Assembly: GCA_028751875.1 (NCBI GenBank)
Contig: CM054145.1
Coordinates: 2,943,064 to 3,007,063, forward strand
Reading direction: 5' to 3'
DNA: 64,000 bases
Source: Rapana venosa
Taxonomy: Eukaryota; Mollusca; Gastropoda; Neogastropoda; Muricidae
Shown here: piece by piece, positions 1 to 10,340 of the stretch
Numbering within the stretch: position 1 is the stretch's first letter
Layout of the letters: each line of letters begins with the position of its first letter
Notes under the pieces: generated by a model
Seen by the model: the letters and a program-made list of their open reading frames with translations, nothing else
Database searches by the model: none
What the model was told of the DNA's origin: nothing
Program-made: the position numbers and the translations under genes

Positions 1-165
1 ATGGTCAACACGTTGTAGGAGAAACCATCAACAATAAAATGACATAAAACCAAAACCAATTTCCTTAAAACAACCTTGTTCTTAAAAACCAACTATGACA
101 TCTTCACTCATATCAGACAGAAAATGCCTGATTTGTTGTCTGGTGAAACATAACAAAAAAAGGAC
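1..165 (+). repeat. R1 dispersed repeat, 3' part, cut by window start
   Basis: Matches the 3' half of the repeat called R1 here. In order it shows a 'TTGTAGGAGAAACCATCAAC' block, 'ATAAAACCAAAACC', 'CCTTGTTCTTA', 'TCATATCAGACAGAAAATGC' and 'TGTCTGGTGAAA'. The same order recurs at 10836-11200 and 16058-16445. The 5' half lies outside the window. Confidence 0.75.
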
Positions 166-715
166 ACATGAAAAACAAATTGTGAAATAAACTTCAGCAT
201 ACTTCTATTTTAATATAAATAATAGTTAAAAGGCACACATAAAACTATTATGAAAAGGTGACAGGAAACTGATGGACATTGTCATTAGTAAAATGGACTA
301 TAGTATAGTATATTACTATATTATATAACTACAAAACTGATTACACACACCACAAATTGCAAAACCATTCAGCTTTATATTTCTTGGTAGGGGGTTTAAG
401 GCTTTAACCGAGCAATAGCCGATTTCTTTTTGAAAAAAATCTATAATACTGGGGTTGGGGAGGGAGGGGGTGTTCTGTGCAGACAATTCTTCTGTTGCAC
501 AACTCCAGGCTTTTATCAGTTTTGCAGGGTAGCCTATGGCCAGTAGGCCTATGGGGCTTTGCAGCCAGATCGAGTTTGCTGATATCGGCATAACAAAATC
601 TGTCAAGAAAAAAGGGCAGACTTGCTTCGATTCAAAGATGCTTAGCAGGTTGCCGGATGTGCAATGAATGAACTTATGCAGACGTTAACAGTGAACAGAA
701 AGGCAAGTTTCACTG
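166..715. other. AT-rich non-coding stretch
   Basis: No recognisable coding or repeat signature. If the exon at 816-909 is real, this DNA is part of its first intron. It has an A/T-rich core around 180-330 and a short G-run near 455-470. Confidence 0.4.
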
Positions 716-815
716 TTTCAGATAACGGAGCAAGCGGGCATTACTTGTAATGTTCTAGCAGATCCACACTGAGACAAAGAATAAGATTTAATGAAATCGA
801 AACACACGTACTTAC

Positions 816-909
816 AGGGGTAAACATTGAAGATGTCATAAAGGTGAACGAAGCGCGCAACATAACACTGCGGCAAAGGACTTCGTTTTATGTTAGTATT
901 AGCCGCCAT
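816..909 (-). CDS. Candidate first coding exon of an unrecognised minus-strand gene
   Basis: On the minus strand an ATG at 909 opens a 31-codon frame starting MAANTNIKRSPLP and ending ...IFNVYP plus one base. It stops exactly at a strong donor, T|GTAAGTACG, at 815-810. The start is embedded in ATGGCGGC, close to the YY1 consensus that often overlaps start codons of housekeeping genes. Just upstream on the same strand are a CCAAT box and an ETS-like motif. The rest of the gene would lie to the left, outside the window. I do not recognise the protein. Start context, donor and promoter together support a real exon, but there is no homology evidence. Confidence 0.5.
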
Positions 910-1026
910 TTGTAAACAAATGTAAACGCGGTTGTGATTGGCGGCATTAAAGCACCGGAAGTCATCGTCTATTTTGGTTTTCTTGTGACTTTCGATTTCT
1001 AGCTGGTATAACTATTTCAAAAGTGC
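910..1026. promoter_or_regulatory. Candidate compact bidirectional promoter
   Basis: About 120 bp separate the minus-strand ATG at 909 from a strong plus-strand donor, TGC|GTAAGTTT, at 1027. The interval contains GATTGGCGG (CCAAT on the minus strand) near 935-943 and ACCGGAAGTC (ETS-type CCGGAAGT) near 953-962. It is locally richer in CpG than its flanks. This resembles TATA-less housekeeping promoters transcribed in both directions. It is an inference from motifs only. Confidence 0.4.
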
Positions 1027-1129
1027 GTAAGTTTAATTTTTTAGCTTATTTATATATACAGGATATAATTTAGAAATAAGCTGTTTTAAATTAAAACTTT
1101 TAGTACCGTTTTCTATAGCGTTTCTAACT

Positions 1130-1445
1130 GGCTCTGTGTGTGTGTCACTCTTCAAGTCTGTGTGCCTAATCACATGAATAACTCATGTGCACGTGTACAT
1201 TGCTTTTCATTCATTTGTTTGATGTTTGCCCTCTTGTCATTTGTCTCTGCTGTGTTTGGTACTTAGTATGATATATATTTGCTTGCATCTTTGCACATTC
1301 ATAATTAGTTTACTTGGTAATTTCCTGTGTATGTGTGTGCTGTGTGTGGGTATGTATGTATGTATGCAAGTGTGTGTAATTGTGTGTGTTCCCTGCTGTA
1401 TCTGTCTGTGTGATTGTCATTTTGGAAAATATGTGTGTGCTTTCT
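1130..1445 (+). repeat. TG/TGTA-rich low-complexity tract
   Basis: Degenerate TGTG, TGTATG and TGTGTGC runs. Open frames here are cysteine/valine-rich by-products of the repeat and are not treated as genes. Confidence 0.7.
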
Positions 1446-1449
1446 CTTG

Positions 1450-1950
1450 AAATTAAAAAAAATAAATTCTTGTGAGATCTTAATTCTCATTTTTTGTTTT
1501 TTTAAGAAATTTGAGTGATTAGGGTGGAGATATTTTAAGTTTAAAAAAACCAACAAAGCAAAAACACAACATAAAATGAGAAAATTAAAAATTCCTTAAA
1601 ATCATCCCTATTCTTAATACCTAACTATATATTCACTTATATCTATCTATCAGTGACAAACACCTGAATATGTTGTTCATGTGTATTTGATGGGCTGATT
1701 TGAGTACATAATAATTTGAAAAAAGAGAAGAGAGTGAGACAGGCTAAAGAGAGAGAGAACTGCAAATGAAAGTTTTAGAACTATCCAGGATCTTATGCAC
1801 ATACTCTACACTTGTAAAACACACAGTCAGTCATTCATAAATGAAACTCCGAACAAAGACCTTGGTCAAGTTTTTGTTTTATTTGCAGTTTTCTGAAAAA
1901 AATGATTTTTTTCACATATTTGCATGACTTTTCACAAAGTTTTGACAATG
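1450..1950. other. AT-rich non-coding stretch
   Basis: No coding signature. It holds poly-A/T runs and a short GA-rich patch near 1720-1760. Confidence 0.4.
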
Positions 1951-1954
1951 TTAA

Positions 1955-2078
1955 GTCATTCTGAAGTTTCCTTTCCATTTTGTTTTATAAGTCATTCTGA
2001 AGCTTCCTTTCCATTTTGTTTTACAAATTCTGTTTTATAAGTCATTCTGAAGTTTCCTTTCCATTTTGTTTTATTTCA
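1955..2078 (+). repeat. Three tandem copies of a ~36-bp unit
   Basis: The unit GTCATTCTGAAGTTTCC... begins at 1955, 1991 and 2041. The first step is 36 bp. The second is 50 bp because 14 bp are partly duplicated. The last copy runs into TTTTATTTCAG, which looks like a splice acceptor. Confidence 0.85.
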
Positions 2079-2079
2079 G

Positions 2080-2338
2080 CTGCGAGCCGGCTACCCAACC
2101 CTAACTCCAGCCTCTCTTTTTTGGCTGAAGGGGGAGGTAGGCTTTTCCCAATGCTCTGACCAGCAGTGACACAATGACTGACCAACTGACTTTTGTTTGC
2201 TTTAGAATGTTCACACTATAATTTGAAATCTCAGACCTCAAGTCCATTCCAATGTTTTAAAACACAGAAGTGACAAAAAACTTAATTCTTGCCATGTTAT
2301 TTTTACAGCCAGAGAGCCCTAACCCTCTGAACAAATAA
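2080..2338 (+). CDS. Weak candidate exon pair (2080-2136 and 2309-2338)
   Basis: TTTTATTTCAG ends at 2079. It is followed by 19 open codons (LRAGYPTLTPASLFWLKGE) and a donor GAG|GTAGGC at 2136/2137. A second acceptor, TATTTTTACAG, ends at 2308 and is followed by PESPNPLNK and a TAA at 2336-2338. Both junctions are phase 0, so the two pieces join in frame as a C-terminal tail. They might connect to the donor at 1027, but that leader has no ATG and no linking coding exon was found between. Chance is a realistic explanation. Confidence 0.2.
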
Positions 2339-2339
2339 G

Positions 2340-5160
2340 TGTTAATACATACGTTTTAAAGAAGCAGGAGTTGTGCAAGGCTTGTATCTTTCTCAGTAAA
2401 GAAAGTCAGCTGGGAAGTCAAGTGCCAGTGGTGTGTGCTCACCACATACAAGCAATGGTTACAGGAAACTTCTTGATCTTCAGAAGGCACATTTTCTCCA
2501 TTCATTCAATGGCCAAGCTTCATCACTCATGATATGGGTTATCCAATTGGGTTACAATAATTGTAACAGTAACCACACTTCTGTATATTTTTGGTTTGGA
2601 TTCTAGAAAAAGTCTAACTGGGTTCAGGGTGAACAGTTTTTAGGTGAAGTGTTCTAACAGAGCAACAAACCAAGCAAAAACGCAACATGCCACTGGCAAA
2701 TGGGGTTTCCACATCACCCTTGCATAGCAGTAAAATTAACTGGAAAACAGGTTCAAATGCAATATATCTTAAAACAATGCACACTAAACTAATTTTGACC
2801 TGGAATAGGGAATGAGGGGAGGGGGTTGCAAACGAAGTGGAGGACATTATCTTCAACTTAAACCAGTCTACCAGGTACCAAAAAACCATTGTCTAAGAGA
2901 TTCACATAAAGAGGAAAGGTCAAAGACATGATTTAAGCTATGTCCTTCAAGTTCTTATAATCAAACATTGATATGGCAACAACATACACACATATTTCAG
3001 GATGGAAAATGTGGGTATTGCTTGAAATGGTTACACGCAACTCATATACAACTTCCAAGATAAAGCTCAGAAATTTCAAGCCTTCAAAATAAATGTTTAA
3101 ACACAAAATGCACCCCCAAAAAAAAACACCCAACAACAACAAACAAAAACCCATCACTGAACATGCCACTTTAAAAGCATTATGCAATTCATTCAATAAA
3201 GGGCAATATGTTTGGGAGAAAGATATGAGGAAGTTTGAATCAGTTGCACTTAGTACTTTATGCAAAGAATACAAATTTTAAAAAACATCAAGGCAAGTGA
3301 CTCAATGGTGACACACATGTCCCTTACAGCTGGAGAATAGATAGCCCAAAACAGGCAAATGCTGCATGAACAAAACCATTCATAAACTACTTACTTTAAC
3401 AATGTCAGACTATGATCTATAGTTAAAAGTAACACAGCAGTTAACAATACCCACATTATACAATGGACAATGAAAGGAAAAGGGCATCACTTTGCGCTCA
3501 GTACTTCAAACTGTGTAAAAAAAAGCAAAAATAAAAGGCACATCAGGTTTTGCTAATCAAGTCTAGGAAAACTATACAAAATGTCATCAAGAGGATAAAA
3601 ATGGAAAAGGAAAGAACTTGAAACAAGACTATCTGTTCATCAACATTTTCTTGCTGAAATGCATGTTTTTCTTCTATTTGGACAGAGTGATTTTAAAGCT
3701 AAAAGCCCATTAACACAGCCAAGTACAACTGCTTGTAAACAGTTCACAACCAACCACTGAAAATAACACAGATGCTAAAACATTTTCTAGTTGTACACAA
3801 CCCAGTTTTCATGTTAGCACAATACTAAATGCAAGAAGAAAGGCTGAACAAAAAGCCTCAACCTAAACCACACTGTTTTATTGCAGTGATCTTCTGAAAC
3901 ACATTATTTCACATTTGTTACATTGGATTTTTAGAATACACACATTTAAAGTGAAGTTGCAAAATTAAATGCACATAATAGATACAGTACAAAGATTAGA
4001 CAAATGGCAAAATAAAAGATATGAAGCAACGAGTACTGACTTATGTCAATTCTTACAAGTGGGGCCACCAATCTTTTCTCCCCTCACTTATTTCTTCTTT
4101 CATTGTTTTTTTCCATTTTCTTTTGTTAATCACATTGGCCTCAAGCCTTTCCCCTCACTTTTTTCTTTTCAGATCCCCCCACCCCAAATGGCTGTGATAG
4201 AGTACATATGTACTGACAATGGGAATCAAAGACTGCTGGGAGAGATGCACTGGAGCAGTCTATTTATAATGGGGTAATAGGACCTGGGCGATGGGATGTT
4301 GCTGATGTATGGTAAGGCAAAAGGCAAGAAGGAAATAAGGTAACAGAACACACCAGCACAAGATGCCTGTAATGTTATACACATAGAATAAAATGCCAAA
4401 AAAAAAAAAGGTTTGTTTTCTTTATACCAGATTTTGTAAAACAAAAGGGAAACAATACCAAGATGTACGCGCATTTTAAAATAATACAACAATCTTTAAA
4501 TAAATTAATACATTCAATTCTTCATCCTTTCCAAAATTATTGCTCCTTCTTTTAAGTCAATGTTGGTTACAGCTGCAAATACAGCAGTTAAAAAGATCTC
4601 TAAGCCACACACCAAAATGTTAACATAAAAAGGAAAAGAAAAAGACACAAAACGGGGGAGGGGGGTGCGAGTATGCACCTTTTGTGCTGGTTGCACAATA
4701 TAGCATACACTGGTGATGACAAATACCCGAGACAAACCGTTACAAATCCATCCTTCACAGACATACACACACACACATTCCCACTGACCCAAGTATACTT
4801 TCTACCCTCCTTTTTAATAACATCCTTTTCTGTAATGCATCCTCGCCTTCTCCCAGGACTTTCCCTTATTCAATGGTGCACTTTAAAACTAGCCTCCCCC
4901 CACTTCTGCTTTTCATACCCCTCCTTCCAATGATTATTCAATGTGATGTAATGGAGAAGCAGGACCCACCCTCCCCTGAGCCTAATCAGAAAGTATGACT
5001 GCCTGCCCCCTATCCTCTTCCTCCATTCCAATCCTGTGGCTTCTAGCCCCGCTGACCACGGACACCTCCCTGTATCATATATATTCCACAACATTCTTAC
5101 ACCACCACTACCCCTTCCTTCCCAGCACTTCCCCCCTATCTTAAATTTTTTTTGGGGGGG
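2340..5160. other. Long AT-rich non-coding region
   Basis: No homology-like coding segment and no clear repeat family. It contains poly-A stretches (3118-3126, 4400-4411), CT-rich patches near 4070-4180 and 4840-5000, and a C-rich patch near 5120. Short open frames here lack codon structure and were left out. Confidence 0.5.
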
Positions 5161-5165
5161 TTTAA

Positions 5166-5245
5166 GTCCAATCCAATCTTGTTTATAGCCCCGCCAACCA
5201 CAGAGGCCATATCGGGGCTGTCATCTTGTAAAATTTGTGTTCAAC
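5166..5245 (+). repeat. R1 repeat, 5' fragment
   Basis: Starts with CCAATCCAATC, then TTTATAGCCCCGCCAACCAC, a GGCCATATCGGGGCTGTCA block and TTGTAAAATTT. This is the canonical R1 5' end, and the copy breaks off here. Confidence 0.8.
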
Positions 5246-5349
5246 TTGCAGAAAAGATACAAATGTAAACGTGAACATTTATTTATTGTCCATATTATCA
5301 CTTCTTTTGCTTGGTCTTTGTTACAGACATCCAAGCAGTCAGTCTGCAA

Positions 5350-5525
5350 CTTCTATGTTCAATCCATCTTGTTTATAGCCCCGCCGATCACATCAGTGTG
5401 GTCTCCTCATAAACAATTTTTAATCTCAGAAGAAAACTGTACAACTATTAAAAAAAAAAAATATATATATATACAGATTAAAACGGGATTAAAACCAACT
5501 CTACTGTTGTCGTTCCTTGAAGAAA
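5350..5525 (+). repeat. R1 repeat, 5' half
   Basis: The TTTATAGCCCCGCC block is followed by the 'AATCTCAGA', 'AACTGTACAACTAT', 'CAGATTAAAACGGGATT' and 'ACCAACTCTACTGTTGT' blocks. A short A-run and an (AT)n expansion interrupt it near 5450-5472. Confidence 0.75.
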
Positions 5526-5599
5526 CCTTTCTTTCAAGAAGTTCTCAGTCCAGCTCAGTATATTTAGGAGTTATTAACAATTATATTATGCAAATATCA

Positions 5600-5660
5600 T
5601 TTGGACCTGCCAATCCTGCTACCATCAATTACGGCCTATTCGTGTCATTTGTGATTGCCT
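5600..5660 (+). mobile_element. Tiny CR1/L2-like LINE fragment
   Basis: The blocks GACCTGCCAATCCTGCTACC and ATCAATTACGGCCTATTCGTG match the LINE at 55740-55785 with a few substitutions. It is the upstream neighbour of the related fragment at 5990. Confidence 0.5.
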
Positions 5661-5990
5661 AATCCAATCTTTTTGTTTATAGCCCTACTGACCACATAGG
5701 CCATATTGAGGCTTTAACCTCGTAACATTTTAAAACTCGGAATAAAACTGTGGAACAAAATACAGATTAAAACGGAGTTTAAAACCAACTCCACTGTTGT
5801 TCCTTGTATCAATGCCCTGGCCAACCATAAGGGTCAAAGTGTTTTGGGAGAATCACACAAATGACAAAGCGAAATAAAACCCAAACCAGATTCCTTAAAA
5901 CCAGCCTTGTTCTTAGTAACCAATCCAATCCAAATGTTTATAGCCCTACCAACCAACCATGACTTCCCTCATATCAAATGGAAAATGCCC
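5660..5990 (+). repeat. R1 repeat with a second R1 head nested at its 3' end
   Basis: The first copy runs from TTTATAGCCCTACTGACC through GGATTCCTTAAAACCAGCC-like blocks to the 'CCTTGTTCTTAGTAACC' block near 5918. A new R1 head, CAATCCAATCC then TTTATAGCCCTACCAACC, starts at 5921. Within it the sequence jumps straight to the 'CCATGACTTC...TCATATCA' block, so the second copy has a large internal deletion. Confidence 0.7.
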
Positions 5991-6545
5991 CATTCTCTAC
6001 CCGAGAAGTACCTGTCCACTGATGTAACATCCAAGCTTGTCACATCTCCCATCTTTGGACAACTGTCATTCTCTTTTGGCTGGTCTACCAGCACCATTCA
6101 CCCACTCCCTTTACGCTACAAAACTGCAGCTTGTGTAGGTCCCAGGGAGAAAAAAACACCTTACACTTTCCCCCCCTTGTGGTACCAGTCTCTTCACTGG
6201 TTATAAATGTTCCAACAAACTGCACCCTCCTATCTATGTGACCGTCTTCACCTGTACACTCTTATCTCCTTCCCTTTGTTCTCCTGCAGACACTGAGCTT
6301 TAAAATGCCCCAATTCAAACAATCCACTGCTGCTTCTCTATTTCAGGTCCATCTGGCTGGAATAATAATAATAAATGGAATTTATATAGCTCTATATCTT
6401 GCAGAGACAAATCAAAGCGCTTTTGACCTCCCTCTGCCAAAAGCCTACACTCAGCTTGTTCAAATGCAACCTTTGGGACACATTTTCAATCCAAGATATT
6501 TCCCAGTTGGTACATCTCATTATCTGCCCTTTCCTTAAACAGCCA
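5990..6545 (+). mobile_element. CR1/L2-like LINE 3' fragment with SINE-like tail
   Basis: 5990-6250 matches the LINE at 55790-56110 (blocks CCACTGATGTAACATCC, CTTGTCACATCTCCC, TCTCTTTTGGCTGG). The frame is broken. Near 6360-6430 it holds an (AAT)n run followed by the inverted tail motif GGAATTTATATAGCTCTAT and AAATCAAAGCGCTTTTGA, that is, the tail of another copy in minus orientation. A (TG)n run lies at about 6576-6594. Confidence 0.65.
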
Positions 6546-6599
6546 CCTCCATACCCCAACTAAAGTTTGTTGCTTTGTGTGTGTGTGTGTGTGTTGAAA

Positions 6600-6890
6600 C
6601 GAATTTATTAAAATTCTGTGAATGGCTGTATGTGTATGAAAGACTTGCTTTTATGCAAGTTTTGTTTTTCACAAGATATAGCACCACGTAAATCCCCATT
6701 TATTGTTGCCATTATCAAGAGCCACCTCAGACTGGAAGCAACTATAGTCTTATAGAAGATACATCATACGTCCACTACTTGAAGAATGCCATTTCAGCTT
6801 TTAAGGAAGTCTGCCACCTCAATCCTCACAATGCAACAAATGGAAGCTATGCAAAATCACAGATGTTTGAAAAAGCAGCACCTGAACGTG
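6600..6890. other. Non-coding stretch, no recognised feature
   Basis: No coding or repeat signature beyond AT-rich sequence. Confidence 0.35.
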
Positions 6891-6894
6891 TTAG

Positions 6895-6990
6895 AGCCAA
6901 TCCAATTCAGTTTATAGCCCAGCCAACCACAAAGGCTATATCAAGGCTGTCACATTGTTAACTTTAAATCTCTCACACTTTAAAATTTCA
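6895..6990 (+). repeat. R1 repeat, 5' fragment
   Basis: CCAATCCAATTCAGTTTATAG followed by the CCAACCACAAAGGC and TATCAAGGCTGTCAC blocks. It breaks off after the 'AAATCTCA' block. Confidence 0.75.
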
Positions 6991-6999
6991 ATCTCAGAT

Positions 7000-7430
7000 T
7001 TAAGTGAGAAGATCAAACTAAACAGAATAGAAAATGGGCTGGCATAGGAAATAAACTACAAAAAGCTAACAATAAATGAATAAAATTAAATCAAAATTAT
7101 AACTGAATGCACTCACCAAAGCCCAAGACGCACAAACAAGATCTAGAATGTGATCCACAGAAGGTGAAAAGAACACTTCATACTCTTTTAGCTAAGGAAA
7201 AAAAGCAATGCAAGTGCTGATATAACAGCTTAAAAGGGAATAAGGTCATATGGTCAAAGATCAGTGAGGTGTAATATGCAGGAAGAAGTTCAATGTGATG
7301 CCCTGCTATACAGAAATGACCCTGAAGAAGTAAGACACCAACCACACATTGCCCATTTCTTCATTAAGCCCAACTCATAACTAATAACCCATTTCTTCAT
7401 TAAGCCCAGCTCATAACCAATAACTATGTC
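7000..7430. other. Non-coding stretch
   Basis: AT-rich. A short direct duplication, 'CCATTTCTTCATTAAGCCCA', occurs at about 7350-7370 and 7389-7409. No gene is supported. Confidence 0.4.
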
Positions 7431-7431
7431 A

Positions 7432-7590
7432 ACCAATCCAACCTAGTTTATAGCCCTGCTGACCACAGAGGCCATATCGAGGCTGTCATATCATAAACTA
7501 TTAAATATCCGATTAAAACTGTGCGACTATAAACAGATTAAAACAGGATTTAAAACCAAGTCTACTGTCGTTCATGTCTTTTTCTAATAC
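7432..7590 (+). repeat. R1 repeat, 5' half
   Basis: TTTATAGCCCTGCTGACC, GGCCATATCGAGGCTGTC, 'AAACTGTGCGACTAT' and 'AAACAGGATTTAAAACC' blocks in canonical order. Confidence 0.8.
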
Positions 7591-7717
7591 CCCCCAAAAA
7601 TGTGGAATCTATTGGCCAGTGTGCCTTTCCATATTCAGCCCCTTCTATCTGTAACACTTTGCCTCATCTCTTTCCCATCTGATTTGAAGATTAATCTCAA
7701 GTTCCTACTAAAGGTGG

Positions 7718-7770
7718 TGGTGGTGATGGTGCGATGTGGTATGTATGTATGTATGTATGTAGGTAGAGGT

Positions 7771-7804
<34 letters not shown>

Positions 7805-7880
7805 GTTGGGTGTATTGTGTGTTTGTGTTGTTGTGGGGTGTGTGAGTGCGTGCGTGTGTGTGTGTGTTTGTGTATGAATG
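7718..7880 (+). repeat. TG/TATG/GTG microsatellite cluster
   Basis: (GGT)n, (ATGT)n and an uninterrupted (TG)n core at about 7771-7804, then degenerate TG repeats. It ends just before an R1 copy. Confidence 0.85.
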
Positions 7881-7887
7881 AGAATGT

Positions 7888-7985
7888 ATTCCAATTCAAT
7901 CAAATATTTATAGCCCCGCCAACCGCAGGTCATATCGGGGCTGTCACCTCGTAAAATTTAGAATTTGAGATTAAAACCATTATTA
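7888..7985 (+). repeat. R1 repeat, 5' fragment
   Basis: TTTATAGCCCCGCCAACCGC, CATATCGGGGCTGTCACC and TCGTAAAATTT. This is close to the consensus over its short length. Confidence 0.8.
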
Positions 7986-8059
7986 ATGTGACATGTGTAC
8001 ATGTTCTGTGTAGTTTAGTACTCGTTTCTTTATTTGCTCTTCCCCTGCAAAGGAGAAGG

Positions 8060-8270
8060 AAAGTGCTCCAAGTGTCCACTATCATTATAAAAAGTGTCCA
8101 TTGTCATTATCATCAGAAGAAGTGCCCACTATCATTATTATCAGTGTGATCATCATAAGAGTTCATAATCACCATCAAATGTGTCCATGATTAAAAGTAT
8201 CCAATATTATCAAAAATATCCATTATTAAGTGTCCATCATCATCGTTATTAAAAGTGTCAGTTATAAAAA
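8060..8270 (+). repeat. Degenerate short repeats ('GTGTCCATTATCATTAT'-like)
   Basis: AAGTGTCCA followed by (T)ATCATTAT recurs about eight times with variable spacing between 8067 and 8265. This is a worn minisatellite. Confidence 0.6.
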
Positions 8271-8350
8271 TGAATCCAAAATAGATCCTTATGCATGAAA
8301 GACTGGACAGGCCAGGGGAAATACACAGATGACCATTATTAATAAGGCAG

Positions 8351-8595
8351 GAGAATTCCAATCAAACCCAGTCATTTACAGCCTTGCTGACCAGAGGCCA
8401 TATCAGGACTGTGACTGTTGAAATCTAAATATTATTACAACTGTACTGTGCTGCTACACAGAGATTAAAACGTGGTTTAAAGCCCACTCCGCTGTTGTTC
8501 TTCCCATCAGCACAAAAACCAACAATGAAGGGTCACTCAACCCAGGATGGCCACCATGTTGTGGCAGAACCACATCAAGAACACAAAACCAATAT
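8351..8595 (+). repeat. R1 repeat, 5' two thirds, abutting a 49-bp tandem array
   Basis: Head blocks are at 8360-8410 and 'AAACGTGGTTTAAAGCCC' is near 8468. 'GGGTCACTCAACCCAGGATGG' and 'CCATGTTGTGGCAGAACC' follow to about 8575. The canonical continuation is replaced by the 49-bp array. Confidence 0.75.
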
Positions 8596-8618
8596 CCCAG
8601 TGGATGACCTTTCAAGAA

Positions 8619-8814
8619 CTACAGCTGGGAAAGTTTGCATCACTAACCGCTGCAACAGAACAAAGTTCTACAGCTGGGAAAGTCTGCATCACTAACCGCT
8701 GCAACAGAACAAAGTTCTACAGCTGGGAAAGTCTGCATCACTAACTGCTGCAATAGAACAAAGTTCTACAGCTGGGAAAGTCTGCATCACTAACTGCTGC
8801 AATAGAACAAAGTT
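8619..8814 (+). repeat. Four tandem copies of a 49-bp unit
   Basis: CTACAGCTGGGAAAGT... begins at 8619, 8668, 8717 and 8766, an exact 49-bp period with very few substitutions (for example CCGCTGCAACAG versus CTGCTGCAATAG). The near-identity implies recent expansion. Confidence 0.95.
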
Positions 8815-8861
8815 CAATGTGCTGACACCAAAGTCCAAAATAGGCCGTCAACCACCTTCAG

Positions 8862-9215
8862 CTCCTATCTTGATTATAGCCCTGCTGACCACAGAGGTCA
8901 TACCGGGGCTGTCACCCCGACAATTTTAAAAAAAAAAGTCAGATTAAAACTGGCAACTATATACAGATTAAAAACCAACTCTACTGACATTCCATGTTTC
9001 AACAATCTGGTGAAATATAAGGCCCTACATTGTGGGAGAAGCCACATCAACCACATAAAATGAGATAAAAACCAAAACCATATTCCTCAAAATCACCTTG
9101 TTCTTAGTGACTATGACTTTTTTACTCTTATCTGACAGAAAATGCCTGTCTGAGGAAGATAAAAATGTTCAGATTAAAATAGTGCAACGCCCTGGCCACA
9201 ATAAGGGTCAACCTC
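8862..9215 (+). repeat. R1 repeat, nearly full length
   Basis: Head at 8862-8920, 'AAACTGGCAACTATATACAG' near 8947, a 'GGGAGAAGCCACATCAACC' block near 9031, 'CCTTGTTCTTAGTGACTATG' near 9096 and 'TCTGACAGAAAATGCCTG' near 9130. The last 50 bp repeat an internal block (CCCTGGCCACAATAAGGG), suggesting rearrangement. Confidence 0.75.
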
Positions 9216-9289
9216 CACCTTCCTTTCTCCTGAAAATATTCTGAGAAGCTCAACACCTGATAACTTTGCTTCAGAAGAAATAAAAATGA

Positions 9290-10340
9290 GGTCTGAAACA
9301 GATTTTCCCAAAAAGAGCCCGACTCATAAACTCTTTAATGACAGTAAGTACCTACACATAGATCTTTACGAGCGCTCTGAAATTTTCAAATCTGATGTAG
9401 ACTCACAAAGAGCAGTTTCAGTCTGTCCTGCCTGGGAAGTGAAGCAAGCACACTTTGATGTAGATTATATCAACATGAAAAAGAATGAGAATCCAAATAT
9501 GGCAGTTAATGTTCACATATAGAACATAATTACTCTCATTGTCTTAAAATTTATACAGATGGCTCACTTTTAGACAATCATCAAGCAGGTTCAGCATTCG
9601 TCATACCAGCACGAAATACTAAAGTGGTAGTATGTTGGTAAAAATCAATCTGATTTTACAGCTGAACTGATCTCTATTCTCATGGCTTTGAATTTAATTT
9701 TAGATCATCCATACTGTTTCTTTCACATATTACTTTGTGTGGATTCAAAATCAGTTTTATATGCCTTAAAGTCTATAACTTATAAGCAATCTACTAAACT
9801 TATACTAAATATCAAATACTTCATAAATCTTCTGCGTTTAAGAGGAATTCATGTTTCCTTTTGCTGGATTCCTTCACATATAGGATTATTTTTTAATGAG
9901 TGGGCTGATCGGGCTGCGAAGAAAGGTGCACGTAATATAAATGGGTCTATAGTACTGCATGTCCCTCTATCCATTGCAGAGGGTTATCAGTTGTTAGAAG
10001 AAGCTTCCTTAAACAAATGCATAGAAAAGCATAGGCAAACCAAGCGGCTTTCACATTCAACTCCGAGTGGGAAGAGCGTAAGTGAAATACATTGATAAAT
10101 TAGAGATTCATACAAATGCTGTCAAAGAAAGACAACTAAAGGCATTATTTTTCAGGATAAGATTAAATGCATCCACAACAAAATTCAGCAAGGATGTTAA
10201 ATGCTTATGTGGTGAATATATTTTAAATACTCATATCATACTTGAATGTGAGAATTTAAAACCTCATCTCCCTGCCTTTTCTGAGAATACCATTGACATT
10301 TTGAACAATGTAAAGCTAACGTATAACGTTTGACATTGCT
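9290..10340 (+). mobile_element. Decayed non-LTR retrotransposon, RNase H and C-terminal region
   Basis: Broken frames keep an RNase H-like order. IYTDGSLLDN is at about 9549-9578. DSKSVLYALKS is near 9741. FCWIPSHIG followed by NEWADRAAKK lies at about 9858-9930. Next comes a Cys-rich tail, KCLCGEY...HIILECENL, near 10200-10260. These are features of the RNase H-bearing LINE clades (I/Jockey-like). Stops and frame changes make it non-functional. The same family recurs in minus orientation at 37110-37440 (IYTDGS-type block) and 34380-34700 (Cys-rich tail). Confidence 0.75.

Noticed and set aside
8619..8814. Regular 49-bp direct repeats resembling a CRISPR array at a glance
   Set aside because: The repeats are head-to-tail without unique spacers, the genome is eukaryotic, and no cas-like genes exist. 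It is an ordinary minisatellite.
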